This document shows positions 51,237 to 60,671 of a stretch of DNA of 64,000 nt, piece by piece; position 1 is the stretch's first letter, and every line of letters starts with the position of its first letter. Both the position numbers and the translations under genes were made by a program. The notes beneath the pieces are model-generated. The model ran no database searches. It was not told the DNA's origin and saw only the letters and a list, made by a program, of their open reading frames with translations. Source of the stretch: Arenibacter catalasegens (GTDB taxonomy: Bacteria > Bacteroidota > Bacteroidia > Flavobacteriales > Flavobacteriaceae); NCBI RefSeq assembly GCF_002909235.1, contig NZ_PHQQ01000026.1, positions 1-64,000 on the forward strand, given 5' to 3'.

Positions 51237-52073
51237 ATGTCGAATTCTATATATATTGAGTATAATTTTAAGGTAGATCCTCTTCAACCCGCCTCAGATA
51301 TCCTGATAGCGGAATTGGGAGAGGTGCAATTTGAAAGTTTCGTGGAAACAGAAGATGGGGTTCAAGCATATATAAAAAAGGAAGATTGGAATCCCAATAT
51401 TTTGGATGACTTACAGATTCTTGAAAATCCATTGTTTAATATTGATTATGATTTTTTGGAGATAGAACAAGAGAACTGGAACGCTACATGGGAAAGTAAT
51501 TTTAATCCTATTCAGGTGGGTGATCAGTGCGTTGTTAGAGCGCCTTTTCACGATAAACCCAAAGTGGAATATGATATTATTATAGAACCCAAAATGAGTT
51601 TTGGTACAGGGCATCATGAAACTACCCATATGATGTTACAGCATATTTTGGATCATGACTTTAATGGTAAATCTGTCTTGGACATGGGGAGTGGAACCGG
51701 GGTTTTAGCTATTTTGGCAGCAATGAAGGGGGCGATTAATATAGATGCCATAGATATTGATAACTGGTGCTACCTTAATGCTCAAGAAAATATTGAACGG
51801 AATAATTGTGGCCATATCAATGTTTTTGAAGGTACCGCAGAATTACTGTTGGATCAAAAATACGACATTATCATAGCCAATATAAATAGGAACATATTGT
51901 TGGAAGATATTCCGGCCTATGTAAAATGCCTTAAAAAAGGTGGAATTATGTTCCTGAGTGGCTTTTATGTACAGGATATACCCCAGATTACTGAAAGATG
52001 TACGGAAGAAGGGTTAAAATTTGAAAAAAACCTTGAAAAGAATAATTGGGTTGCTGTAAAATATGTATTTTAG
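51237..52073 (+). CDS. prmA: Ribosomal protein L11 methyltransferase
   Basis: The 278-residue protein has an N-terminal substrate-recognition domain and a SAM-dependent methyltransferase domain with motif I DMGSGTGVLAILAA (about 144-157), and PKMSFGTGHHETTHMM (about 119-134), the PrmA signature. The late motif is IIIANINRNILLEDI. It methylates L11. The clpS gene begins 21 bases after its stop, so the two are probably one transcript. Confidence 0.96.
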   Translation: MSNSIYIEYNFKVDPLQPASDILIAELGEVQFESFVETEDGVQAYIKKEDWNPNILDDLQILENPLFNIDYDFLEIEQENWNATWESNFNPIQVGDQCVVRAPFHDKPKVEYDIIIEPKMSFGTGHHETTHMMLQHILDHDFNGKSVLDMGSGTGVLAILAAMKGAINIDAIDIDNWCYLNAQENIERNNCGHINVFEGTAELLLDQKYDIIIANINRNILLEDIPAYVKCLKKGGIMFLSGFYVQDIPQITERCTEEGLKFEKNLEKNNWVAVKYVF

Positions 52074-52094
52074 AAGGTATTAAAATTGAATTCT

Positions 52095-52370
52095 ATGAGT
52101 ACCAAAGAAAAAGTCTCGGAAGAATTGCTTTTGGAAGAGGAGACGCTAAAACAAAATGAGATTGTTTTGTTCAATGATGAGGTTAATACTTTTGATCACG
52201 TTATTGAAACATTAATTATGGCCTGTGACCATACTCCGGAGCAGGCGGAGCAATGCTCCTTAATTGTCCATTACAATGGAAAATGTACGGTTAAAACAGG
52301 GGAGTATAACGATTTGGAACCTAGATGTAGTAAGCTTCTGAATGCGGGATTAAGTGCTGAAATTGTTTAA
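52095..52370 (+). CDS. clpS: ATP-dependent Clp protease adaptor ClpS
   Basis: From ATG 52095 the adaptor has 91 residues. The core motifs are VLFNDEVNTFDHVIETL (about 24-40), the helix with ACDHTPEQAEQCSLIVHYNGKC (split as ACDHTPEQAEQCSLIVH and YNGKC) and the terminal segment. ClpS hands N-end-rule substrates to ClpA/ClpC. The N-terminal extension (about 20 residues) is the flexible tail. It follows prmA closely. Confidence 0.95.
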   Translation: MSTKEKVSEELLLEEETLKQNEIVLFNDEVNTFDHVIETLIMACDHTPEQAEQCSLIVHYNGKCTVKTGEYNDLEPRCSKLLNAGLSAEIV

Positions 52371-52533
52371 GCAGAGAATAGCTTCATAAGCCCGTACTTC
52401 TATATTGAAACAAGCCAACTGCCTTTTAAGTTAAGGACTGGTTAGTTTCTTATGATTAATTTCACCAAACTTTAGGTTGTTCCTTAGTGGTAAATTTTCG
52501 ATCTGAATTTTTGTTGAAGGGGGAGGTTTTGTC

Positions 52534-52947
52534 TTAATTAGGCAATTTGTTCTGTAGTAAGCCGTAGGTAAAGGTTCCCAATAAGGCGCCTGCAATGACT
52601 ATTAACATACTAAAAATACCAGTGCCTACCAAAATGTACATAGGTCCAGGGCAGGCTCCTGCCAATGCCCATCCAAATCCAAAGATGGTGCCCCCAAGTA
52701 TATATCTTGCAACCCCCTTATCCTTCGGTACCAGATCAATGGCTTCGCCTTCAATACTTTTTATCTTGTATTTCTTAAATACCCATATAAATAGTATGCC
52801 TAGAAATACCGCAGAGCCAATAATTCCGTACATATGAAAAGATTGAAACTTGAACATTTCATAGATACGATACCATGATACTGCTTCCGATTTAACCAGA
52901 ACAATACCAAAGAAGATACCTACTAACAAGAATTTTAAGAATTTCAT
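52534..52947 (-). CDS. YeeE/YedE-family transporter half (DUF6691)
   Basis: The 137-residue membrane protein has four hydrophobic segments, with the motif GFGWALAGACPGPMYILVGTG (about 92-112; here as GFGWALAGACPGPMY), where the Cys is the likely thiosulfate/sulfur relay residue. These half-size proteins work with a second half encoded next door (53083-53646) to carry sulfur compounds such as thiosulfate. It lies 135 bases downstream of its partner on the same strand. Confidence 0.87.
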   Translation of the reverse strand: MKFLKFLLVGIFFGIVLVKSEAVSWYRIYEMFKFQSFHMYGIIGSAVFLGILFIWVFKKYKIKSIEGEAIDLVPKDKGVARYILGGTIFGFGWALAGACPGPMYILVGTGIFSMLIVIAGALLGTFTYGLLQNKLPN

Positions 52948-53082
52948 TTTTTTTATGTTATATACTTTTCGCTGAGAACAATTTCTGCAGCCCGAAGCTT
53001 ATTATTAATTGATTGCCGTTATTATTATTTTTGAATTGAATATTTTGCCATCACGTGGACGGTGTAAATCTCGCGATTCGGT

Positions 53083-53646
53083 TTATGACCCAAAAATGAG
53101 GGGTAAAATAAAGAAGGTCATTATGAGTCCCCCTATAAAAAAACCGATTACAGCTATAAGCGAGGGCAATTGTAGGTTGCTTAAGCCAGTAATGGCATGG
53201 CCCGAGGTACATCCTCCGGCATACCTGGTTCCAAAGCCTACTAAAAATCCAGCAATGACCAAGATTGATAACCCTTTTATGCTCAACACATTTTCCCAAC
53301 TATAAATCTCAGGGGGTAGGAGTGATTCTCCAACCTCAGTAAACCCCAAAGTATTTAAATCGGAAATGGTTTCACTGCTCAAAGCAATTGCCGAACCATC
53401 CGACAAAAATTGGGTTGCTATAAATCCACCAATAATTGCACCTAGAACAACGGTCAGGTTCCAGCGTTGGGACTTCCAGTCGATCTTGAAATAGTCTGAA
53501 TATTTTCCAGCACCACCAATAGAGCAAAGTGTTTGTAAGTTGGACGACATACCAAATGTTTTTCCAAAATAGACCAGTAATAACATTGTTAGAGCGATCA
53601 AAGGCCCAGAAACATACCATGGCCATGGTTGAAGTATATATTCCAT
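53083..53646 (-). CDS. YeeE/YedE-family transporter half
   Basis: The 187-residue membrane protein has about five hydrophobic segments and the motif GTRYAGGCTSGHAITGLSNLQ (about 140-160; split as GTRYAGGCTSGHAITG), the characteristic cysteine signature of YeeE/YedE. It is the partner of the DUF6691 gene 135 bases downstream. Together they correspond to one full-length sulfur-transport permease. The stretch LQTLCSIGGAGKYSDYF (about 37-53) is also a family feature. Confidence 0.9.
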   Translation of the reverse strand: MEYILQPWPWYVSGPLIALTMLLLVYFGKTFGMSSNLQTLCSIGGAGKYSDYFKIDWKSQRWNLTVVLGAIIGGFIATQFLSDGSAIALSSETISDLNTLGFTEVGESLLPPEIYSWENVLSIKGLSILVIAGFLVGFGTRYAGGCTSGHAITGLSNLQLPSLIAVIGFFIGGLIMTFFILPLIFGS

Positions 53647-53738
53647 ATGATTTAATTAATTTGCAAAGATAGTACTATCTGAAAATCTATATGTAATAAT
53701 TGTTACACAAGACTTTTGGAGGGGAATATGGATTATTA

Positions 53739-55796
53739 TTAGTTAAGTACGATCTCATCTACAAATAACCAGCTTTTGCCTCCTGGGTTAGGATGCCAGG
53801 AAGGATTCTTAAGTTGACTCATTACTTCTACTTTTACAAAATTGGATTTCGTAGGTGGTATGTTGAGGTCAAAAAATTGGAATTTGGTATCTGAATTGGG
53901 GCGTTCAGTCCTTATTTTTTCTGTATGTACTAATTTAAAGTTGCTGCCATCAGTGGAGACCCATATCTTAAAGCCTACAGGGTAGAAGATCCATTTCTCC
54001 GGTGAAGAAAATGCGCCTATGGATACCGAGGAAATCAATTCTTCCTTTTTGAGTTTTAGGGTTGCTGCAAAACTACTCCCTTCATAACCGATCCAATTTC
54101 CATCAACAAAATTAATAGACCCCCTTTTTAGATCTATTAAGGTTTTTCCTCCATTACCCTTGTATTTGTCGTTGGGTTTATTGTTTAGGGTTATGGAACT
54201 TGGAAGAATGTTCGATTTTTTAAAACTGACGGTTTTTACTGGACTTAATGCCCATCCTTTTTTAAAGCTAACGGCTTTGATCTGGGCCGATTTGTCGAGT
54301 ACAATAGGGCTATTATATTTTATGGAAGTAGTGTCCGGTTCGGACCCATCCAGAGTGTAATAGAGGTCAACTCCCTTAAAGAAATAATCTAAGGTTACTT
54401 CGATGGAATCCGTAAAAAAATCGGTATCTGCAATTATGGAAGGTGGTTCCAAGCTCGACGGAGTAAAGAGGTCTTCATCTAAACTTACGACCGTAACAGC
54501 CAGATGTTTACTGCTGTAGCCCTCCAAGGCTTCCTTCGTGATTTTGGAATTCCATGGATATAAAGTTTTTAAACTGGAAAGGGTGTTTAATTGTTCCAAA
54601 CCCTGGTCAGTTATTTCGGTACCGTATATATTTAGTGACTCCAAGTGTTTTAAATCACTTAATGTTTGCATGGACTTGTCTGTTATCAACGTATTTTGCA
54701 ATTGCAATTTGGTGAGATTATTAAATGAAGCTAAATAGGAAGAAATAGTATCATTAAAATTTGAGTTACTCAAATTGAGTTCAACAATATTCTCTGCATA
54801 CTTTTTTAAGACCCTAAGATTACTTTTTCCTAAATCTTTAAGACCGGACAAGTTTACTATCAATAATGGATTGTTTGCAGCCAATTTTGTAATAACAGGG
54901 CCATTTATGTTTATGGTAGCCAACCAATCCTCTGAAACTATTTCCACTTCTTTCGCAATAAGGGCCCTTGTAGAGGTGTCCTCTTCCAATGAATTTAGAA
55001 TAGCACTGATTTTCTCCGTTTTGTCCAATGTCCCAGCAACGCAATCAAAGCAGTTTTCATGCCCGATCCACCATTCCAACAATTCAATTTCTTGAGCAGT
55101 AAGTTGAACTTTACCCTTTGGCGGCATATGGTCCTCGTCTTCCATAGGTAGTTTAATGTGATGTGTTAAACTAGGTAATTCACCCTCTTTGGCCTCTAAA
55201 ATACTTCCTGAGTCACCACCAATAAGGAGCTGCGCTTTGTTGGTCATAATTAAGCCTCCCTTAATTTTATTGGGATTGTGGCAACTTACGCACTTATTAT
55301 CCAGAATTGGCTTTACAATATCGTTGAAAACGAGTGCCTTGTTAACGTCAGTAATAACAATTTTTTTGGTTTCTTTATTATTAAAAAGGTAGTCTTCGCC
55401 ATGGGTCATGCTCCCCCCAAAATGTCCGGTTAAGCTTAAGAGCCCAATTACTGCTATAAATAGAGGCAGATAAATAGCTTTGGACCAGGCTCTAGGATAT
55501 TTCTTAATAAGATAGAGCAAGGTGGCGCCAACGGCCAAACCTACCGCCATCCAGCGATGTCTGAATAATAAGGTCTCATCATAACCTCCATCTTCCCCCA
55601 ATAACCAACCGCTACCTACTGATAATATCGTGGTCAATGATGCTATTGCAAGGGCAAATGTAATTATGTTGTATTCTGTTCCGGAAGCTTTTTTTCTAAA
55701 GTAGAGTTCCATTAGAAAAGCCAATACAAGTATGCCAATGGGCAAATGGACCAATAGGGGGTGAAGGCGCCCAATGTTTATTATCTGTAGTATCAT
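53739..55796 (-). CDS. Composite membrane-anchored cytochrome/LRR/chitobiase-like/F5-8C protein
   Basis: A 685-residue multi-domain protein. Residues 1-130 carry about four membrane helices of DUF2231 type (GRLHPLLVHLPIGILVLAFL). A c-type cytochrome motif CVSCH follows at 169-173 in a PSCyt1-like domain (VKPILDNK; MPPKGKVQLTAQEIELLEWW). About 300-430 are leucine-rich repeats (NLSNSNFND; NLTKLQLQNTLITD; LESLNIYGTEITD). About 450-520 resemble a chitobiase C-terminal domain (YYTLDGSEPDTTS), and about 530-685 resemble an F5/8 type C domain. The extracytoplasmic part likely binds heme and a polymer or protein. It is third in the operon after DUF1501 and PSCyt1/DUF1553 genes. Confidence 0.82.
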   Translation of the reverse strand: MILQIINIGRLHPLLVHLPIGILVLAFLMELYFRKKASGTEYNIITFALAIASLTTILSVGSGWLLGEDGGYDETLLFRHRWMAVGLAVGATLLYLIKKYPRAWSKAIYLPLFIAVIGLLSLTGHFGGSMTHGEDYLFNNKETKKIVITDVNKALVFNDIVKPILDNKCVSCHNPNKIKGGLIMTNKAQLLIGGDSGSILEAKEGELPSLTHHIKLPMEDEDHMPPKGKVQLTAQEIELLEWWIGHENCFDCVAGTLDKTEKISAILNSLEEDTSTRALIAKEVEIVSEDWLATININGPVITKLAANNPLLIVNLSGLKDLGKSNLRVLKKYAENIVELNLSNSNFNDTISSYLASFNNLTKLQLQNTLITDKSMQTLSDLKHLESLNIYGTEITDQGLEQLNTLSSLKTLYPWNSKITKEALEGYSSKHLAVTVVSLDEDLFTPSSLEPPSIIADTDFFTDSIEVTLDYFFKGVDLYYTLDGSEPDTTSIKYNSPIVLDKSAQIKAVSFKKGWALSPVKTVSFKKSNILPSSITLNNKPNDKYKGNGGKTLIDLKRGSINFVDGNWIGYEGSSFAATLKLKKEELISSVSIGAFSSPEKWIFYPVGFKIWVSTDGSNFKLVHTEKIRTERPNSDTKFQFFDLNIPPTKSNFVKVEVMSQLKNPSWHPNPGGKSWLFVDEIVLN

Positions 55797-55956
55797 TTAT
55801 TCTATCAATATTTCATATAGGAACATCCGGAGCGGGGTGTCCTTACCTTGGTCTATTTTGTGTTATTTTCTTATGTTTCTACCAATAAATTTCAAAGGCC
55901 TTTCAACCGTTAACATGAAACCCTTTAAACATATTGTTGAATTATCCCATTTGAAA

Positions 55957-57450
55957 TTAGGTCAAAATATCTTTTACAATGTGTCCCTCTACATCTGTTA
56001 ATCTAAACCTTCTTCCTTGGTACTTATACGTTAATTTTTCATGGTCTATGCCCAATAAATGAAGCATTGTAGCCTGGAAATCGTGGACATGGACCGGGTC
56101 TTTGACAATGTTGTATCCAAAATCATCCGTTTCCCCATAAACAATCCCCGGTTTAATTCCACCACCTGCCATCCAAATAGTGAAAGATCTTGGATGATGG
56201 TCCCTGCCGTAGTTGGTATCGGTTAAAAGTCCTTGAGAATAATTGGTCCTTCCAAATTCCCCTCCCCAAACCACCAGGGTGTCTTCCAATAATCCACGCT
56301 GCTTGAGGTCTGCTACCAGAGCGGCTGAGGCTTGGTCTACATCTTTTGCCTGTTTAGCAATTGCCCCTGGAAGATTGTCGTGTTGATCCCAACCCATGTG
56401 GTATAACTGGATAAAACGCACGTCCTGTTCCGCCAATCTTCTTGCCAATAGGCAATTGGCAGCATAGGTACCCGGAATTTTGGCTTCGGGTCCATACATT
56501 TCATAGATATAATCGGGCTCTTTGGTTGTATCCATGACATTTGGGACGGATGTTTGCATCCTATATGCCATTTCGTATTGGGCAATTCTGCTTTTAATTT
56601 CGGGGTCGCCTGATTCCTGATAATGTTTATCGTTTAATGCTGCTAGATTGTCCAGCATTTCACGTTTAACCTCTTTGGTAATGCCTTTTGGGTCATTCAA
56701 ATATAATACGGGGTCTTTGGCGGCTCTAAATTGCACTCCCTGATGAAGGGAATGTAAAAAGCCGTTGCCCCATAATCTGGTGTATAGTGGCTGTCCATTT
56801 GGTCTTCCAGTACCTCGGGACAATAAAACGGTAAAGGCTGGGAGGTTTTCATTTTCACTGCCCAGACCATAGCTCAACCAAGATCCTATACTGGGTCTTC
56901 CAGGTTGTTGGGAACCTGTTTGAAAAAATGTAACTGCCGGGTCATGATTGATAGCCTCGGTATACATCGACTTTATGATGCAGAGTTCATCTACCATTTT
57001 CGCTGTATATGGAAGAATGTCACTTATATGGGTGCCATTTTTGCCATGTTGACTAAAGTTATGCAAGGAACCTACCAATGGGAATGTGTCCTGTCCAGCG
57101 GTCATGCCAGTAAGACGCTGCCCGTTTCTAATAGATTCCGGGAGGTCTTCACCTCGTCTTTGGTTCAGCAAAGGTTTATAATCAAAAAGTTCCAATTGAG
57201 ACGGTCCGCCACTTTGAAACAGATATATTACCCTTTTAATTTTGGCAGGATGATGAAGGGAATTTAAGATGCCCTTTACTCCGTTTAAACTATCATCCTT
57301 GGTAAGTATACCATTTTTATCTTTTCTAAATAGGTTTGCACCCAATAAGGAGGCCAACGCTACACCACCCACGCCTAGGGCTGTTTTGCCCAAAAATGAT
57401 CGTCGATTTAATATCAACGACCTTTCCTCTATAATTTTTTTCTCACTCAT
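55957..57450 (-). CDS. DUF1501 protein with Tat signal
   Basis: The 497-residue protein starts with a Tat-like signal (NRRSFLGKTALGVGGVALASLLGA region, about 15-38). The rest is a DUF1501 domain of alkaline-phosphatase/sulfatase-like type (YLFQSGGPSQLELFDYKP near 76; HHPRSFTIWMAGGG near 415; VHDFQATMLHLLGIDHEKLTYKYQGRRFRLTDV near the end, family ending). These proteins nearly always pair with PSCyt1/DUF1549/DUF1553 proteins, as here: it begins two bases after the stop of that gene. Enzymatic activity is unproven. Confidence 0.92.
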   Translation of the reverse strand: MSEKKIIEERSLILNRRSFLGKTALGVGGVALASLLGANLFRKDKNGILTKDDSLNGVKGILNSLHHPAKIKRVIYLFQSGGPSQLELFDYKPLLNQRRGEDLPESIRNGQRLTGMTAGQDTFPLVGSLHNFSQHGKNGTHISDILPYTAKMVDELCIIKSMYTEAINHDPAVTFFQTGSQQPGRPSIGSWLSYGLGSENENLPAFTVLLSRGTGRPNGQPLYTRLWGNGFLHSLHQGVQFRAAKDPVLYLNDPKGITKEVKREMLDNLAALNDKHYQESGDPEIKSRIAQYEMAYRMQTSVPNVMDTTKEPDYIYEMYGPEAKIPGTYAANCLLARRLAEQDVRFIQLYHMGWDQHDNLPGAIAKQAKDVDQASAALVADLKQRGLLEDTLVVWGGEFGRTNYSQGLLTDTNYGRDHHPRSFTIWMAGGGIKPGIVYGETDDFGYNIVKDPVHVHDFQATMLHLLGIDHEKLTYKYQGRRFRLTDVEGHIVKDILT

Positions 57451-57452
57451 AA

Positions 57453-59825
57453 TCAGCCTCTAGTTATAGTTTCATCCAAGTTTAAAATGGTGTGCGCGGT
57501 TAAGGCCAATGCGGCCAATTGGCTTTCCGAAATGTTTTTATCCATTTCAAAGGCACCAATGGACAAGTATTCTTGGGCCTCGATTCCTTCTCCTTCGACC
57601 TTTAGGAGCATACTGGAATAATAATTGTTCAACATAGTCAATTCTTCCTCATCCGGAGCTCTAGATGTGGCCAGCTTAAAAATATAGCTAATCTGGTCAC
57701 TGGTTTCTTTATGGCGATCAATGGCATTTTTGGCAAGTATTCTCGCTGCCTCTATAATTTGAGGGTCGTTAAGCAATACTAGAGCCTGTAAGGGTGTGTT
57801 GGTCTCTTGGCGTTTTACTGAACAAAGATCTCTAGATGCTGCATCAAAAGTCATCATACTGGGAGGTGGAACCGTTCTTTTCCAAAAAGTGTACAGACTT
57901 TTTCTGTAAAGGTCTTTCCCGGTACTTGTAATGTATGTGGCCGTACTTCCACCACCACCACCTGTAGTGGCTTCCCAAATACCAGCTGGTTGATAAGGTT
58001 TAACACTTGGTCCTCCTACTTCCCTGTTGAGCAATCCACTAATTTTCAAGGCTTGATCCCTAATTAATTCTGCCGTAAGTCTTAATCTTGGGGCACGAGC
58101 CAAAAGTTGGTTTTCAGGATCTAATTCTAGTAATTCTTTGGAAACGGTAGTACTCTGTTGATAGGTTGCCGAAAGGGCAATGTATTTGAAAATCTTTCTA
58201 GCGTCCCAACCTTCATTTCTGAATTTAATGGCCAGGTAGTCCAATAATTCCGGATGTGTAGGGAGAGAACCTTGATTGCCAAAATCAAACGAAGAGGCAA
58301 CTAGTCCACTACCGAACATACGCTGCCAGAACCTATTCACCGTAACCCTAGCTGTTAATGGATTGTCTTTATGAAACAACCATTTTGCCAAGCCCAATCG
58401 GTTTTTAGGATAGTCCTCAGGAAAAGGGAGAATGGACTCGGGTGTGTTTGGGTATACCTGTGTTGTAGGTTGGTCATAGACGCCCCTGTTCAGTATATAA
58501 GAAGGTCTTATTTCCTCCATCTCGTTCATAACCATGACAGGAACTTCCTTCATGTTGGATTTTTGTAGTTGTACAAAACTCAATACGCCATTTTTTTCCT
58601 TTTCCGTTATGGTCATAAAAGGCTTAGGAATTTTACCGGCACCTCCAGGAGTCAGCCCAAGTTCATCAATATTGTTGAAAAAGCTAAACAGTTCAAAATG
58701 GTTTTTTTGACTTATAGGGTCATATTTGTGGTCATGACATCGGGCACATTCAAAAGTAAGTCCTAAAAAAGCAGTACCAAAGGTCACGGCTCTATCCTCT
58801 ACATACTCAATGCGGTATTCTTCCGGAATAACTCCACCTTCAAAGGTAATCTTGTGGTTCCTATTGAAACCTGTGGCAAGAATCTGTTCTGCATTGGCAT
58901 TGGGAAGTAGATCTCCTGCCAATTGATAGGTAACAAATTGGTCATAGGGCATATTTTCCTTAAAGGCGTGAATAACCCAATCCCGCCAAGGCCACATAAT
59001 GCGTTCAAAATCGTCTTGGTATCCATGAGTGTCCGCGTAGCGGGCGATATCCATCCATTCAGAAGACATATGCTCTGCATAGTCCATTGTATTTAAAAGG
59101 GAGTCTATAATTACTTCATAGGCATTAGGGGAATTGTCTTTTGCGAAACCTTCAATTTGCTCCACACTTGGAGGTAGTCCTGTAAGGTCATAAAATACAC
59201 GGCGAAGCAATTTCTCTTTTGAAGCTTTTTCATTGGGCTCCAATCCATTTTGTTCCAGTTTTGATAAAACAAATTGGTCAATTTCATTTTGAACCCAAGT
59301 CGTGTTGTTCGTTTTTGGTAGTTTGGGTGTTACAGGAGCAATAAATGCCCAATGAGTCTTAAATTCAGCACCCTGGTCTATCCATTTTTTTAAGATTTCC
59401 TTTTCATATTCACTAAGGATTAGGTTGGATTCTGGCGGAGGCATCATCAGTGATTCATCTTTGGTGAATATCCGATTAACCAGTTCACTTTTTTTAACAT
59501 CGCCAGGTACAATGGCGTAATGGTCTTTATTTTTTCCCAATGCGGTATAAGCGTCTTCGGCAGTGTTCAATGAAAGCCCGCCCTCAATGGCATTTTTGTC
59601 AGGGCCATGGCATTTGAAACATCTATCCGAAAGAATTGGTTTTACATCAAAAGTAAAGTCAATTTTATCTGGAACCTTACCTTTAAATTTATTGCTGCTG
59701 GTTGTTGCCGATGTTGGTCCTCCGCTATTACAGCCTACTGCAAATAAGACCAGAATTACAACCAATAGTGTACAAGTCCCAGTTTGGAACCATGTAGAGG
59801 AATATTTAGGGAAATTAACAGACAT
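57453..59825 (-). CDS. PSCyt1/DUF1549/DUF1553 cytochrome-domain lipoprotein
   Basis: The 790-residue protein has a membrane/lipoprotein N-terminus (FAVGC, C32) and a PSCyt1 cytochrome c motif CFKCH at 69-73. DUF1549 follows (FYDLTGLPPSVEQ near 212; EWMDIARYADTHGYQDDFER region near 262) and DUF1553 ends the protein (NPLTARVTVNRFWQRMFGSGLV near 498; DRCFK-type conserved CARCHDHKYDPI with a second CxxCH near 362-366). Two CxxCH sites mean it may bind two hemes. It is first of three co-directional genes, two bases before DUF1501. The family is typical of Planctomycetes but also found in Bacteroidota that use sulfated or complex polymers. Confidence 0.92.
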   Translation of the reverse strand: MSVNFPKYSSTWFQTGTCTLLVVILVLFAVGCNSGGPTSATTSSNKFKGKVPDKIDFTFDVKPILSDRCFKCHGPDKNAIEGGLSLNTAEDAYTALGKNKDHYAIVPGDVKKSELVNRIFTKDESLMMPPPESNLILSEYEKEILKKWIDQGAEFKTHWAFIAPVTPKLPKTNNTTWVQNEIDQFVLSKLEQNGLEPNEKASKEKLLRRVFYDLTGLPPSVEQIEGFAKDNSPNAYEVIIDSLLNTMDYAEHMSSEWMDIARYADTHGYQDDFERIMWPWRDWVIHAFKENMPYDQFVTYQLAGDLLPNANAEQILATGFNRNHKITFEGGVIPEEYRIEYVEDRAVTFGTAFLGLTFECARCHDHKYDPISQKNHFELFSFFNNIDELGLTPGGAGKIPKPFMTITEKEKNGVLSFVQLQKSNMKEVPVMVMNEMEEIRPSYILNRGVYDQPTTQVYPNTPESILPFPEDYPKNRLGLAKWLFHKDNPLTARVTVNRFWQRMFGSGLVASSFDFGNQGSLPTHPELLDYLAIKFRNEGWDARKIFKYIALSATYQQSTTVSKELLELDPENQLLARAPRLRLTAELIRDQALKISGLLNREVGGPSVKPYQPAGIWEATTGGGGGSTATYITSTGKDLYRKSLYTFWKRTVPPPSMMTFDAASRDLCSVKRQETNTPLQALVLLNDPQIIEAARILAKNAIDRHKETSDQISYIFKLATSRAPDEEELTMLNNYYSSMLLKVEGEGIEAQEYLSIGAFEMDKNISESQLAALALTAHTILNLDETITRG

Positions 59826-59954
59826 TGGACTTTTAATAAAATAATACCTTCTAAATTAAGGTCTTTATATTTATTTAACAGTAAATTTCGACAAATGACT
59901 ATTAAGGGAGGCTAAATGCTGTTAAAAAAAGGGATTAAGCGTAATAACGACATT

Positions 59955-60671
59955 TTATTCTAAATTCTCATCTAGAATTTTACTTTTAACGTCGTTTAGA
60001 TAGCTTCGGCCAATGGTGTATCTTATACCTTGCACTTCTACGCTGTTACCTTCAATAGCTTCGATTTTATCAATTGCTATGGTGTAGGACCTGTGAATTC
60101 TTATAAATTTATCCGAGGGGAGTTCTTCAGTAAAACTGCTCAGGGTTCTATGAATAATATATTTATTGGCTTTTGTCTTTATCCTGATGTAGTCCTTAAG
60201 ACTTTCTATGACGATAATGTCGTCCAAATAAATTTTTTGTAATTTTTTCTTATCGACCTTTACAAAAATGCTCTGATTGTCATTGGTGCTGTGTGCTTCG
60301 TTTTTAGAAAACCCCTCCTTTAAGTTTATTATTCTGTGGACTGTTTTTAAAAATCTGGGAAAAGGAATGGGTTTTACCAAGTAATCTATTGCCTCCAATT
60401 CAAAACTTTTAAGGGCAAAGTCTTCGTGGGCGGTCGTCATTACCACCATAGCTTTTGAGTTTATACTGCCCAGGAGATCCAGGCCGTTCATGATGGGCAT
60501 ATTGATGTCCAAGAATATAATGTCTACCTCATTCCTCTGCAAAAAAGTGGAAGCGTCAATGGCATTGGTGAAGGTCTGTACCAAGGCCAATTCTTTAATT
60601 TGTTCTACGTAGTTTTTTAATATATTGATTGCCAGAGGTTCATCGTCAATTATTATTGCCTTAAAACTCAT
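59955..60671 (-). CDS. LytTR-family response regulator
   Basis: The 238-residue regulator has a receiver domain (acidic pair D9-D10, phosphoacceptor D55 in FLDINMPIMNG, K in YLVKPIP) and a C-terminal LytTR DNA-binding domain (about 135-235: IIVIESLKDYIRIKT; RIHRSYTIAIDKIEAIEGNSVE region). It overlaps the kinase gene by one base (TAATG-type junction), so the pair is co-translated. It may control the nearby PSCyt operon or the symporter; the target is not visible. Confidence 0.94.
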   Translation of the reverse strand: MSFKAIIIDDEPLAINILKNYVEQIKELALVQTFTNAIDASTFLQRNEVDIIFLDINMPIMNGLDLLGSINSKAMVVMTTAHEDFALKSFELEAIDYLVKPIPFPRFLKTVHRIINLKEGFSKNEAHSTNDNQSIFVKVDKKKLQKIYLDDIIVIESLKDYIRIKTKANKYIIHRTLSSFTEELPSDKFIRIHRSYTIAIDKIEAIEGNSVEVQGIRYTIGRSYLNDVKSKILDENLE

